A stretch of 5,617 nucleotides of DNA from JAFGPJ01 sp964439135 (GCA_964439135.1 CAYTNN010000261.1:1-5617); one strand, 5' to 3'. Counted from the stretch's first letter, positions 1 through 5,617 are shown. Notes: a model not told the origin generated them from the sequence alone. Numbers and translations are program-made.

Positions 1-81
1 GAATTGACGCTGAGTGCCCCGGATGTTCCGGGTCGGCAGGTAATGGAAATTCGTGCTGTCATGCTGACTCTCTTGAAATAA
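1..81 (+). CDS. C-terminal end of an unidentified protein (partial, 5' end outside window)
   Basis: Reading frame 1 is open from the first base and stops at TAA (79-81), giving 26 residues that begin ELTLSAPDVPGR and end VMLTLLK. The mix of alternating hydrophobic and polar residues suggests a beta-strand-rich C-terminus, but this is too little to assign a family. The PIG-L gene starts 49 bp downstream on the same strand, with no terminator-like hairpin between them, so the two may be co-transcribed. The claim that this is coding rests only on the open frame, the sensible protein composition and the position upstream of a same-strand gene. Confidence 0.5.
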   Translation, partial: ELTLSAPDVPGRQVMEIRAVMLTLLK

Positions 82-117
82 GTACATTGAATCAATTTAT
101 GTTTAAAAATATTTTAT

Positions 118-123
118 AAGGAG
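118..123 (+). promoter_or_regulatory. Shine-Dalgarno sequence of the PIG-L gene
   Basis: AAGGAG lies 7 nt before the ATG at 131. It fixes that start codon and shows that this organism does use canonical ribosome binding sites for some genes. Confidence 0.85.
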
Positions 124-130
124 ATCAACA

Positions 131-1066
131 ATGAAGAAGAATGCTTTTTGTTTAGCCGGCATGGTTTTACTGTCATTACTATTGGCGTTTGCACTTTCCG
201 GCACAACCTCGGCAAGCGAGCGGAACCTGGATGATGGAAAGCTGCGGATCATCGTTTTCGGCGCGCATCCCGACGACTGTGAAATCAAGGCGGGCGGCGC
301 CGCAGCCATGTGGGCAGCGCAGGGACATCACGTCAAATTTGTCTCCGTCACGAACGGCGACATCGGCCATGCTGAAATGGCCGGCGGCGAGCTGGCCAAG
401 CGACGCACCGCCGAGGTTAAAGCGGCGGCAAAAAAACTGGGCATCGAGACTGAGGTGCTGGACATTCACGATGGGGAGCTGATGCCGACTTTGGAGAATC
501 GCAAGATATTCGTTCGCCTCATCCGGGAATGGAAAGCCGATATTGTAATGGGACATCGGCCCAACGACTACCATCCCGACCATCGTTATACCGGCATCCT
601 GATGCAGGATGCGGCATACATGGCCACGGTAACTTTTTATTGTCCGGATGTGCCGCAGATACCGAACAATCCGGTTTTCCTTTATCTCTCGGACGGTTTT
701 CAGAAGCCGAATCCTTTTGACCCGGATGTGGTGGTTTCCATAGATGACGTAATCGAGCAAAAGGCCGATGCTCTATGGCTGTTGGAATCGCAGATCGAAA
801 GCCTTTGGGCCACTGGCAACTTCGAGAGAGTTATTCCCGTCCCTAAAGATGGTGCGGAAAGAGAAGCCCGTCGCAAGGCCATGCGGGACCGTTTCGCGCG
901 ACGTGCCGAGTCGGTCGCTGATAACTACAGGGACAAATTGATCGAGCTCTATGGCGAAGAAAAGGGTAAAAAAATTCGCTATGCCGAGGCTTTTGAGCTA
1001 TGCGAATACGGCAGCCGAGCCTCACCCGAAAAACTGAAGCAACTCTTCCCGTTCTTCGGACGTTAA
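131..1066 (+). CDS. Secreted PIG-L family N-acetylsugar deacetylase
   Basis: This 311-residue protein belongs to the PIG-L/LmbE zinc-dependent deacetylase family (relatives include MshB and GlcNAc-PI deacetylase), which removes acetyl from N-acetylglucosamine-type groups. Visible motifs are GAHPDD (residues 44-49) and HPDH (148-151). By analogy with MshB, His46, Asp49 and His151 bind the metal, Asp48 is the general base and His148 assists. The family's KRRTAEVKAAAKKLG helix is at 90-104. The N-terminus has a KK pair, a hydrophobic stretch (about 6-23) and a plausible signal peptidase I site after TSA (27-28), so the mature enzyme is probably periplasmic or extracellular. Cys7 is too early for a lipobox. 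The start is fixed by AAGGAG at 118-123. The substrate cannot be read from sequence. A role in breaking down or remodelling an N-acetylated glycan is inference. The upstream partial gene may share its transcript. Confidence 0.93.
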   Translation: MKKNAFCLAGMVLLSLLLAFALSGTTSASERNLDDGKLRIIVFGAHPDDCEIKAGGAAAMWAAQGHHVKFVSVTNGDIGHAEMAGGELAKRRTAEVKAAAKKLGIETEVLDIHDGELMPTLENRKIFVRLIREWKADIVMGHRPNDYHPDHRYTGILMQDAAYMATVTFYCPDVPQIPNNPVFLYLSDGFQKPNPFDPDVVVSIDDVIEQKADALWLLESQIESLWATGNFERVIPVPKDGAEREARRKAMRDRFARRAESVADNYRDKLIELYGEEKGKKIRYAEAFELCEYGSRASPEKLKQLFPFFGR

Positions 1067-1174
1067 AATCAGGATCGAGCTGCAAGCAAAGTTATCTTTG
1101 TTACCGGATCGACGGTGCTCAAACAAGCGTGTTGGAATATAACAACCTGACAAGCCGCTTGTCGGTTAATGCAG

Positions 1175-1210
1175 AAAAGAAAACACGGAGCGTAGCATCT
1201 ACGCTCCGTG
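1175..1210 (-). terminator. Rho-independent terminator of the 83-residue membrane protein gene
   Basis: There is a perfect 12-bp stem, CACGGAGCGTAG (1184-1195) and CTACGCTCCGTG (1199-1210), with a 3-nt loop. Read on the minus strand the hairpin is followed at once by TTTTCTTTT (1183-1175), a good U-tract. It lies 25 nt past the TAA of the minus-strand gene. On the plus strand the stem is followed by AAGTCCAAC, so it should act mainly in the minus direction. Confidence 0.88.
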
Positions 1211-1235
1211 AAGTCCAACTTTACAGATGAACGTC

Positions 1236-1487
1236 TTAGTGCTGCTGCTGCTGTGCCCAAACTCTCCTTCTTTGGAACAGGTATAGAATAACCGCTAAAG
1301 CGATCAATCCAACGAGCCCGTTTTCGCCCAGGTCCGCAATTAGTGCAGTGAGATTGGGAACGACCTTTCCAAAGAAAGGAACCGTCTCGCCGAAAAGGAT
1401 ATTAGCTATAATCCCAAGGGCGACCAGCAGCAGGAAAACTTCAGTTATCTCACCAAGCCATTTCTTTACTTCCTCAAGATAATGCAT
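1236..1487 (-). CDS. Small two-helix membrane protein, function unknown
   Basis: I do not recognise the family. The 83-residue product starts MHYLEEVKKWLG, an amphipathic charged segment. It has a first hydrophobic helix at about 17-33 (VFLLLVALGIIANILFG), a connecting region with PFFGKVVPNL, a second helix at about 57-71 (GLVGLIALAVILYLF), then a basic RRR and a QQQQH tail. The RRR after helix 2 suggests that the C-terminus faces the cytoplasm, which with two helices also puts the N-terminus there. A TTG two codons upstream (1493) is open in frame, but AGGAG (1500-1496) is only 2 nt from it and 8 nt from the ATG at 1487, so the ATG is chosen. The gene stands alone, has its own terminator at 1175-1210 and converges on the PIG-L gene. 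No convincing promoter hexamers were found upstream. Confidence 0.78.
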   Translation of the reverse strand: MHYLEEVKKWLGEITEVFLLLVALGIIANILFGETVPFFGKVVPNLTALIADLGENGLVGLIALAVILYLFQRRRVWAQQQQH

Positions 1488-1495
1488 CTTCAACT

Positions 1496-1500
1496 CTCCT
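1496..1500 (-). promoter_or_regulatory. Shine-Dalgarno sequence that decides the start of the 83-residue gene
   Basis: Minus-strand AGGAG is spaced 8 nt from ATG (1487-1485) but only 2 nt from the in-frame TTG at 1493. The spacing favours initiation at the ATG and an 83-residue, not 85-residue, product. Confidence 0.8.
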
Positions 1501-1851
1501 ATTAGAGTATTAAAAAATAAAGCATTTATTTAGTGACATCCACGTAGTTTTGTTCGGCTTGTCTTTTCAAATTACTTTAATATTTATAGCCAAATTACGT
1601 GACACATATTGATGGCAAAAAGATGCTTTGCTATCCCAAACTTCTACTGAACACATCATAAAAACCACTTATCAGCATTGAAATGCAAGCTATTCGACTA
1701 TGCTGTTAACGCGATAAGCTTATTGGGAATTTCCGTATACATGTTTGGTATTTTTCGCAGTTCAAAGTATGCTGGACAGAATACCGGAGCAGTCAAAAAA
1801 GGGGAAATTGTTAAATAATACCAATAGTATACTACCTGCTGTGAAGGATAT

Positions 1852-1891
1852 TACCCCATTTCTAACTTAATTATAATGTTAAAATAGGGTA
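1852..1891. repeat. Imperfect inverted repeat with TATAAT in its loop (possible operator or promoter element)
   Basis: The arms TACCCCATTTCTAAC (1852-1866) and GTTAAAATAGGGTA (1878-1891) form 13 pairs with one mismatch (1857 against 1886) and one bulge (1862). The 11-nt loop ends with a consensus -10 box, TATAAT (1872-1877). The only -35-like hexamer near it is TTACCC (1851-1856) at a short 15-bp spacing. The repeat ends 25 bp before the ATG at 1917. It could be a protein-binding site over a promoter, or chance in AT-rich DNA. Confidence 0.4.
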
Positions 1892-1899
1892 TATTTAGC

Positions 1900-1928
1900 T
1901 TGACTGCAATGATAAAATGAGTTATTAT
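1900..1928 (+). promoter_or_regulatory. Candidate sigma-70-type promoter at the 63-residue gene
   Basis: TTGACT (1900-1905), an ideal 17-bp spacer and TATTAT (1923-1928) each match consensus at 5 of 6 positions. Transcription would start near 1935, which is inside the annotated reading frame and exactly at its second ATG (codon 7). If the promoter is real, the transcript is leaderless or the true start is that ATG. The motif match is direct observation; promoter activity is inference. Confidence 0.4.
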
Positions 1929-2108
1929 AACTACATGTTAAGAAGCATTGTATTTTTTGTTTTACGCATATCGCTTATCGCGGCTCTTTGGGCCTTTGTA
2001 TGGAAGTTCATCGAGCCCAAAACACAGTTCATGCGAGTATTAAGAGCCGCTTTGCTTGTACTCGGCCTGTTAGTCATTCTGGCAATGCTAAAAATTACAG
2101 GTCAGTAA
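1917..2108 (+). CDS. Small two-helix membrane protein, function unknown
   Basis: I do not recognise the family. The 63-residue product has two hydrophobic helices, about 11-31 (with LWAFVWKF) and about 41-58 (LRAALLVLGLLVILAML). They are joined by a short polar turn, EPKTQFMR (33-40), and the protein ends KITGQ. Arginines and lysines flank both helices. Coding is supported by a coherent membrane-protein composition over the whole frame in otherwise AT-rich DNA. No Shine-Dalgarno precedes the ATG at 1917 or the in-frame ATG at 1935 (codon 7). The second ATG coincides with the start point predicted from the promoter at 1900-1928 and would give 57 residues. It is convergent with the prepilin-like gene. 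The intervening 211 bp (2109-2319) show no convincing terminator. It resembles the 83-residue neighbour only in having two helices. Confidence 0.65.
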   Translation: MSYYNYMLRSIVFFVLRISLIAALWAFVWKFIEPKTQFMRVLRAALLVLGLLVILAMLKITGQ

Positions 2109-2319
2109 TTTTAATCAGCCCTGCATAGAGACCGGTGACTTTAACAAGCGTAATCTACCGCAATCGAATAAAGTCGCTTTGCAATAAAGCATTGACCTGA
2201 TCGCCCCCGCCTTTGATCCGGCCGGATTGTCAATTCTGCAAACAACCGATAATATTTCATTTCGAAGCATTAATAACGGCCCACAAAAGCCTTAATCAAC
2301 AGGAAGGATTGCTTTGTAC

Positions 2320-3030
2320 TTATGGCGGCCAGTCCTGCCCTTTTATGCCTCGAACCGTCAGATTGGCATCCGGGAATTCATCCCGGGCCGGGCGAATCTC
2401 AATAGCCTTCAGGAAGCTGGTCCGGCCATCGGCGAACAGGTAGTTCCGGGCCCCTTGCCAGCACCACCATCCGCTATCTTCATCGATGGGTAAATGGTTG
2501 CTCAGCCATTCGCCAATAAGAATCTTGCCCGAAGGTTTACTTACATCCATACTTCGCTGGGCAATAGAGGGCCGGGGATTGCTATATGTATCGGCGGGAC
2601 TGTTCATATCTTCAATCTGCTCGGGGCTGTGGTAAAAAGCCATCGAGTACGAGTAGCTGGTGGACTGATATTTTTCTTTAGCAACGCGGTCCTGAGGGCA
2701 GAATAAAACCGATGGATTATTCACATCGACAGGACCGCCCAAATAAGGTTCAACAAACGACCGCCAGCCGCGTCCCATCCACAGCCAGTAGGCAGGATCA
2801 GTCGAAACGGGATCCTGGGCGCATGGGTATGTGTTGTCGTTCGAATTGAGATACATATCCACAGCCAGGTATATCTGCTTGAGTTGTTGGGCGCAGCCTA
2901 CTCTGGCCGCGACAGCCCTGACCTTTCGCAGAGACGGCATAAGAACCGACAGCAGCAGCGCGATGATCGCAATGACCACGAGCAACTCTATGAGCGTAAA
3001 TCCCAGGTGAATTGAACGTCGATTTTTCAC
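2320..3030 (-). CDS. Type IV prepilin-like / type II secretion pseudopilin-type protein with C-terminal DG motif
   Basis: The 236-residue product begins with a short basic leader, MKNRRSIHLG, followed by FTLIELLVVIAIIALLLSVL. A prepilin peptidase would cut after Gly10 and methylate Phe11; Glu15 is the conserved Glu+5. The hydrophobic N-terminal helix spans about 11-31. The soluble part is rich in Trp and Tyr, with cysteines at 46, 70, 111 and 190. It ends with ARNYLFADGRTSF (194-206), matching the LFADG motif of the planctomycete prepilin-like (DUF1559-type) proteins. The start is GTG (3030-3028), chosen because it gives a normal leader; only a weak AGG/GAG lies before it. It begins 3 nt after the glmS stop, so co-transcription and translational coupling are likely. 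The function of the many such planctomycete proteins is unknown, and a real pilus role is not shown here. Confidence 0.85.
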   Translation of the reverse strand: MKNRRSIHLGFTLIELLVVIAIIALLLSVLMPSLRKVRAVAARVGCAQQLKQIYLAVDMYLNSNDNTYPCAQDPVSTDPAYWLWMGRGWRSFVEPYLGGPVDVNNPSVLFCPQDRVAKEKYQSTSYSYSMAFYHSPEQIEDMNSPADTYSNPRPSIAQRSMDVSKPSGKILIGEWLSNHLPIDEDSGWWCWQGARNYLFADGRTSFLKAIEIRPARDEFPDANLTVRGIKGQDWPP

Positions 3031-3033
3031 GAC

Positions 3034-4902
3034 CTACTCGACCGTAACGCTTTTTGCGAGATTGCGGGGCTTGTCAACATCCTGGCCGCGGAGCACGGCG
3101 GCGTGATAAGCCAACAATTGCAGCGGCACAACAGCCAACATCGGCTGGAGGAACTCCGGAGCATCCGGAATCGTAATCAAATGGTCGGCGTGTTGGGCAA
3201 TGTTTTGGTCGCCTTCGGTAGCCACGGCGATAATTCTCCCGCCGCGGGCGCGGACTTCGGAGATGTTGCCCATAATCTTGTCGTACTGCGGCCCGGCCGT
3301 AGCGATGAAAACCGCCGGCATACCATCGACAATCAACGCAATCGGGCCGTGCTTCATTTCCGCGGCGGGCAGACCCTCGGCGTGAATATAACTTATCTCC
3401 TTGAGTTTCAACGCTCCTTCAAGAGCAACGGGATAATTAAAGCCCCTGCCCAGGAAAAGCCAGTTTTCCTTATCGATATTCGCCGCCGCAATCTCTTTTA
3501 TCTGTTCGGACTGCGCCAGTATTGTGCTTATCTTATCCGGGATTTGGGAAAGTTCGTCGATGTACCTGTCGGCCTCATCGCTGCTGATGTGTTTTCTTCT
3601 GCCCAATTCGATAGCCAGCATTGTCAGGACCGCAACCTGTGCCGTAAAGGCTTTTGTGCTGGCAACACCAATCTCCGGGCCGGCGTGCAAATAAATCCCG
3701 GCATCGGTGGCTCGGGCGATAGACGAGCCGACGACGTTGACGATTCCGAGCACTGTCGCCCCCCGCTCTTTGGCTTCTTCCACCGCGGCCAAAGTATCGA
3801 GCGTCTCTCCGGATTGACTTATCGCAATGACGACGGTGCGGTCCTCGATGATCGGATTGCGATACCGGAATTCACTTGCGTATTCGGTTTCCGCCGGGAT
3901 ACGCGCCAACCGTTCGAACAAAAACTCTCCCACCAGGCCGGCGTGGTATGCGGTTCCGCAGGCGGCCAGGACCAGTCGCCTGGTACGTGTCAAATCACGC
4001 AGGTACGAAGCTATGCCGCCCAGTTTGATTCTGTGGTTCCGGAGATCGATTCGACCCCCCATGCAGGTCTTAAGGGCCCTGGGCTGCTCGAAAATCTCTT
4101 TGAGCATGTGATGCTCAAAGCCGCCTAATTCGATTTGCTCTAACGAAAATTCGATCTCCTGAAGGTCCTTGCTAACAGTGACATTGCCGATCGTCTTGGT
4201 ATGAAACCCATCCGGGCCTATGGTCACCATCTCGTTGTCGGCCAGGTAAATTGCCTGGGTCGTATGCTCGACAATTGCCGCCGCATCCGAGGCCAGGATG
4301 TATTCGTTATCGCCGACGCCCAAAATCAGGGGGCTTCCCTTTTTGGCGCCGATTAGCATATTGGGATAATCTGAGCAAATAATCGCCAGGCCGAACGTAC
4401 CGTGCAGCTCCTGAAGGGCCCGCTGGACGGCCCATTCGAATTTATTCTGCCCGTTGCGGGGCGATTGCTGCTCATCGTCACTGCAATTGGAATAAAAATA
4501 GCCAATAAGGCTTCCTATCACTTCGGTATCGGTTTCGCTCGCAAATTCCGCCCCTTCGTTTTGCAGCCACGTCTTCAGCGTTCCGTAGTTTTCGATTATG
4601 CCGTTGTGAACGACGGCGATTTTTCCGGTGTAGTCCAGATGCGGATGCGCGTTGACGGTGTTCGGCTCGCCATGTGTGGCCCAGCGCGTATGGCCGATGC
4701 CGAATGTCTCGGCAGCGTCAGGCTCGTCCAGTATCTGCTCCAGAGCGCCGATTCGGCCGCTGGTTTTCTGGATTCTTATCGCACCGCTGCCAAGCATCGC
4801 CACACCGGCCGAGTCGTAACCACGATATTCAAGCCGCTTCAATCCTTCTACAAGGATCGGTTGGGCGGCTTTTTTACCAAGATATGCTACTATGCCACAC
4901 AT
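3034..4902 (-). CDS. glmS: Glutamine--fructose-6-phosphate aminotransferase (isomerizing)
   Basis: This cytoplasmic enzyme makes glucosamine-6-phosphate from fructose-6-phosphate and glutamine, the first step towards UDP-GlcNAc. The N-terminal class II amidotransferase domain (about 1-240) starts MCGIVAYLG, with Cys2 as nucleophile after Met removal, HTRWATHG (71-78), HNG (99-101) and SETDTEV (122-128). Two SIS domains follow: CGTAYHAG (315-322), ISQSGETLDT (361-370) and GVASTKAFTAQ (412-422); then GRGFNYPVALEGALKLKEIS (485-504) and KHGP (517-520). The C-terminus, NLAKSVTVE, carries the sugar-phosphate lysine (Lys617, matching E. coli Lys603). All key residues are present. Length is 622 against 609 in E. 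coli; the excess is a polar stretch at about 139-153. The ATG at 4902 is certain because Cys must follow Met. Its only purine-rich site, GGAG, is 15 nt upstream. The prepilin-like gene follows 3 nt after the stop; hisH diverges. Confidence 0.98.
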   Translation of the reverse strand: MCGIVAYLGKKAAQPILVEGLKRLEYRGYDSAGVAMLGSGAIRIQKTSGRIGALEQILDEPDAAETFGIGHTRWATHGEPNTVNAHPHLDYTGKIAVVHNGIIENYGTLKTWLQNEGAEFASETDTEVIGSLIGYFYSNCSDDEQQSPRNGQNKFEWAVQRALQELHGTFGLAIICSDYPNMLIGAKKGSPLILGVGDNEYILASDAAAIVEHTTQAIYLADNEMVTIGPDGFHTKTIGNVTVSKDLQEIEFSLEQIELGGFEHHMLKEIFEQPRALKTCMGGRIDLRNHRIKLGGIASYLRDLTRTRRLVLAACGTAYHAGLVGEFLFERLARIPAETEYASEFRYRNPIIEDRTVVIAISQSGETLDTLAAVEEAKERGATVLGIVNVVGSSIARATDAGIYLHAGPEIGVASTKAFTAQVAVLTMLAIELGRRKHISSDEADRYIDELSQIPDKISTILAQSEQIKEIAAANIDKENWLFLGRGFNYPVALEGALKLKEISYIHAEGLPAAEMKHGPIALIVDGMPAVFIATAGPQYDKIMGNISEVRARGGRIIAVATEGDQNIAQHADHLITIPDAPEFLQPMLAVVPLQLLAYHAAVLRGQDVDKPRNLAKSVTVE

Positions 4903-4933
4903 TTGTTATTTACTATTCTCCATTTATTATTTA
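4900..4933. repeat. Short direct repeat covering the glmS start codon
   Basis: CATTTGTTATTTA (4900-4912) and CATTTATTATTTA (4921-4933) match at 12 of 13 positions with a 21-bp offset. On the minus strand each copy ends in ATG, so a second ATG lies 7 codons upstream, in frame with glmS. It opens a five-codon frame (MENSK, then TAA at 4908-4906) that stops 3 nt before the glmS ATG. The repeat could be chance in AT-rich DNA or a duplicated translation-start context. Confidence 0.5.
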
Positions 4934-5009
4934 TCATTGGTTTTCGGTATATGATCAACATTAGTCCTCTAAACAGTAAACGGTTGAGAGTGGATAGTCA
5001 ATATTATTT
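4903..5009. other. 107-bp divergent intergenic region of glmS and hisH
   Basis: Both genes must be initiated from this AT-rich gap unless promoters lie inside the coding regions. I found no hexamer pair with good match and spacing on either strand. Neither start codon has a Shine-Dalgarno at usual distance: GGAG is 15 nt from the glmS ATG, and the purine run GAGAGTGGA ends about 15 nt before the hisH ATG. No glmS ribozyme-like structure is evident here. Confidence 0.55.
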
Positions 5010-5617
5010 ATGATTGTGGTTATTGATTACAACGTAGGAAATGTAAAAAGCGTGTGCAACGCGTTCAAACATATCGGCTGCGAGGCGAAGCTTAGCAGAG
5101 AAGCCGGGGTCATTGAAAACGCCACCGGCATAGTTTTGCCCGGGGTTGCGGCCTTCGGCTATGCAATCAGTGCCCTGGGGTCCCTTGCAGAGTTAGTTAA
5201 GAGCATGGCTTTGGGCGGCAAGCCGCTGCTGGGCATCTGCGTCGGCTACCAGATGCTCTTCGAGTCGAGCAGCGAATACGGCCGGCACAAAGGCCTCGGC
5301 CTTCTGGGCGGCAACGTCGGTCCCATCCCGTCCGGCCGGGTGATTCCCCACATGGGCTGGAACCTGGTCGAGCTGCCCGAAGATATGAATTTGTTCGCCG
5401 GGCTCGGGAATGAAAAACACTTTTATTTCGCGCACTCGTTTTGTGCCGCCGTCACAGACAGCAAGGCGAAAATCGCCTATGCCAACTACGGCTTTAAGCT
5501 GGCTGCTTCCGTGCAGAAGGCAAATATATACGGCACCCAGTTCCATCCCGAAAAGAGCGGAAAAACCGGCTTGAAAGTTTTGCACAATTTCGCCGATATT
5601 TGCAAAAAACAAGAAAA
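5010..5617 (+). CDS. hisH: Imidazole glycerol phosphate synthase, glutaminase subunit (3' end cut by window)
   Basis: HisH hydrolyses glutamine and passes ammonia to HisF, which forms imidazole glycerol phosphate and AICAR in histidine synthesis. The frame opens MIVVIDYNVGNVKSV and runs 202 codons to the window edge without a stop, so only the last few residues can be missing (the family is usually about 200-210). The class I triad is complete: Cys77 in GICVGYQ (75-81), His179 and Glu181 in QFHPEKS (177-183). PGVAAFG (44-50) forms the oxyanion strand, and PHMGWN (113-118) is typical of HisH and separates it from other class I amidotransferases. The residues after PGV and Cys differ slightly from the common PGVGAFG and GICLGMQ. 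The ATG at 5010 is the first possible start matching the family. No good ribosome binding site precedes it. hisF or another his gene would be expected downstream but is outside the window. Confidence 0.96.
   Translation, partial: MIVVIDYNVGNVKSVCNAFKHIGCEAKLSREAGVIENATGIVLPGVAAFGYAISALGSLAELVKSMALGGKPLLGICVGYQMLFESSSEYGRHKGLGLLGGNVGPIPSGRVIPHMGWNLVELPEDMNLFAGLGNEKHFYFAHSFCAAVTDSKAKIAYANYGFKLAASVQKANIYGTQFHPEKSGKTGLKVLHNFADICKKQE

Larger units (their letters stand above)
1488..1916. other. 429-bp AT-rich intergenic region between divergent small membrane protein genes
   Basis: No open frame here shows protein-like composition, and I see no tRNA, rRNA or riboswitch pattern. It holds the ribosome binding site of the minus-strand gene at its left end and, at the right end, an inverted repeat (1852-1891) and a promoter-like pair (1900-1928). 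The middle contains only short palindromes such as ATAAGCTTAT (1714-1723) and GCATTGAAATGC (1675-1686). Because the flanking genes diverge, both of their promoters are expected here. A small RNA cannot be excluded by eye. Confidence 0.6.

Noticed and set aside
73..120. Promoter for the PIG-L gene (TTGAAT 87-92 with TATTTT 110-115).
   Set aside because: The -10 match is poor and the start point would fall inside the Shine-Dalgarno; co-transcription with the upstream gene is as likely.
179..760. Minus-strand open frame of 193 codons opposite the PIG-L gene.
   Set aside because: Antisense shadow of a well-supported gene with no recognisable domain.
1147..1165. Hairpin (CTGACAAG / CTTGTCGG, one wobble pair) as a terminator for the PIG-L gene.
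   Set aside because: Only 8 pairs, and it is followed by TTAATGCAG, not a T-run; too weak to call.
2216..2227. Perfect palindrome ATCCGGCCGGAT as a terminator between the 63-residue gene and the prepilin-like gene.
   Set aside because: It has no proper loop and no T-tract on either strand.
3103..4128. Long plus-strand open frame of 341 codons opposite glmS.
   Set aside because: It is antisense to a certain glmS gene, has no family-like motifs, and is a by-product of that gene's codon use.
4950..4955. TATGAT as the -10 box of hisH.
   Set aside because: No -35-like hexamer at 16-18 bp upstream and no extended -10 TG.
4975..5001. Minus-strand promoter for glmS (TTGACT 5001-4996 with TTTACT 4980-4975).
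   Set aside because: Spacing is only 15 bp and the -10 match is 4 of 6.
4903..5009. glmS ribozyme or other riboswitch in the glmS leader.
   Set aside because: The 107-bp gap is too short and AT-rich, and no conserved core or stable hairpins are visible.
5193..5612. Minus-strand open frame of 139 codons at the right end.
   Set aside because: Antisense to hisH, whose catalytic triad and family motifs are complete.

Overview
The window looks like chromosomal DNA from a planctomycete, most likely of the class Phycisphaerae. The main clue is a prepilin-like protein with the FTLIELLVVIAIIALLLSVLMPSLRKV-type N-terminus and a C-terminal LFADGR motif, a protein style that is very abundant in that group. 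A secreted PIG-L deacetylase and genes without clear Shine-Dalgarno sequences fit this. The assignment is an inference from protein style, not from a marker gene.

Layout, left to right. Positions 1-81 hold the last 26 codons of an unidentified plus-strand gene. It is followed 49 bp later by a secreted PIG-L family N-acetylsugar deacetylase (131-1066, plus). A convergent minus-strand gene encodes an 83-residue two-helix membrane protein (1236-1487) and ends in a strong intrinsic terminator (1175-1210). A 429-bp AT-rich gap follows, containing an inverted repeat with a TATAAT in its loop and a good promoter-like pair. Next is a second small two-helix membrane protein (1917-2108, plus). The minus strand then carries glmS (3034-4902) and, 3 nt downstream of its stop, the prepilin-like gene (2320-3030), probably as one transcription unit. 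Divergent from glmS, after 107 bp, is hisH (5010 to beyond the window end, plus).

Functionally, GlmS makes glucosamine-6-phosphate for cell-envelope amino sugars, HisH supplies ammonia for histidine and purine-linked biosynthesis, and the PIG-L enzyme probably deacetylates an N-acetylated sugar outside the cytoplasm. GlmS and HisH are both glutamine amidotransferases, but of unrelated folds (class II Ntn and class I triad), so their adjacency need not mean a shared pathway. I find no CRISPR array, mobile element, RNA gene or recognisable new defence or biosynthetic system. The most interesting points are expression details: a possible leaderless start for the 63-residue gene, a short in-frame upstream ORF abutting glmS, and the glmS-prepilin coupling.
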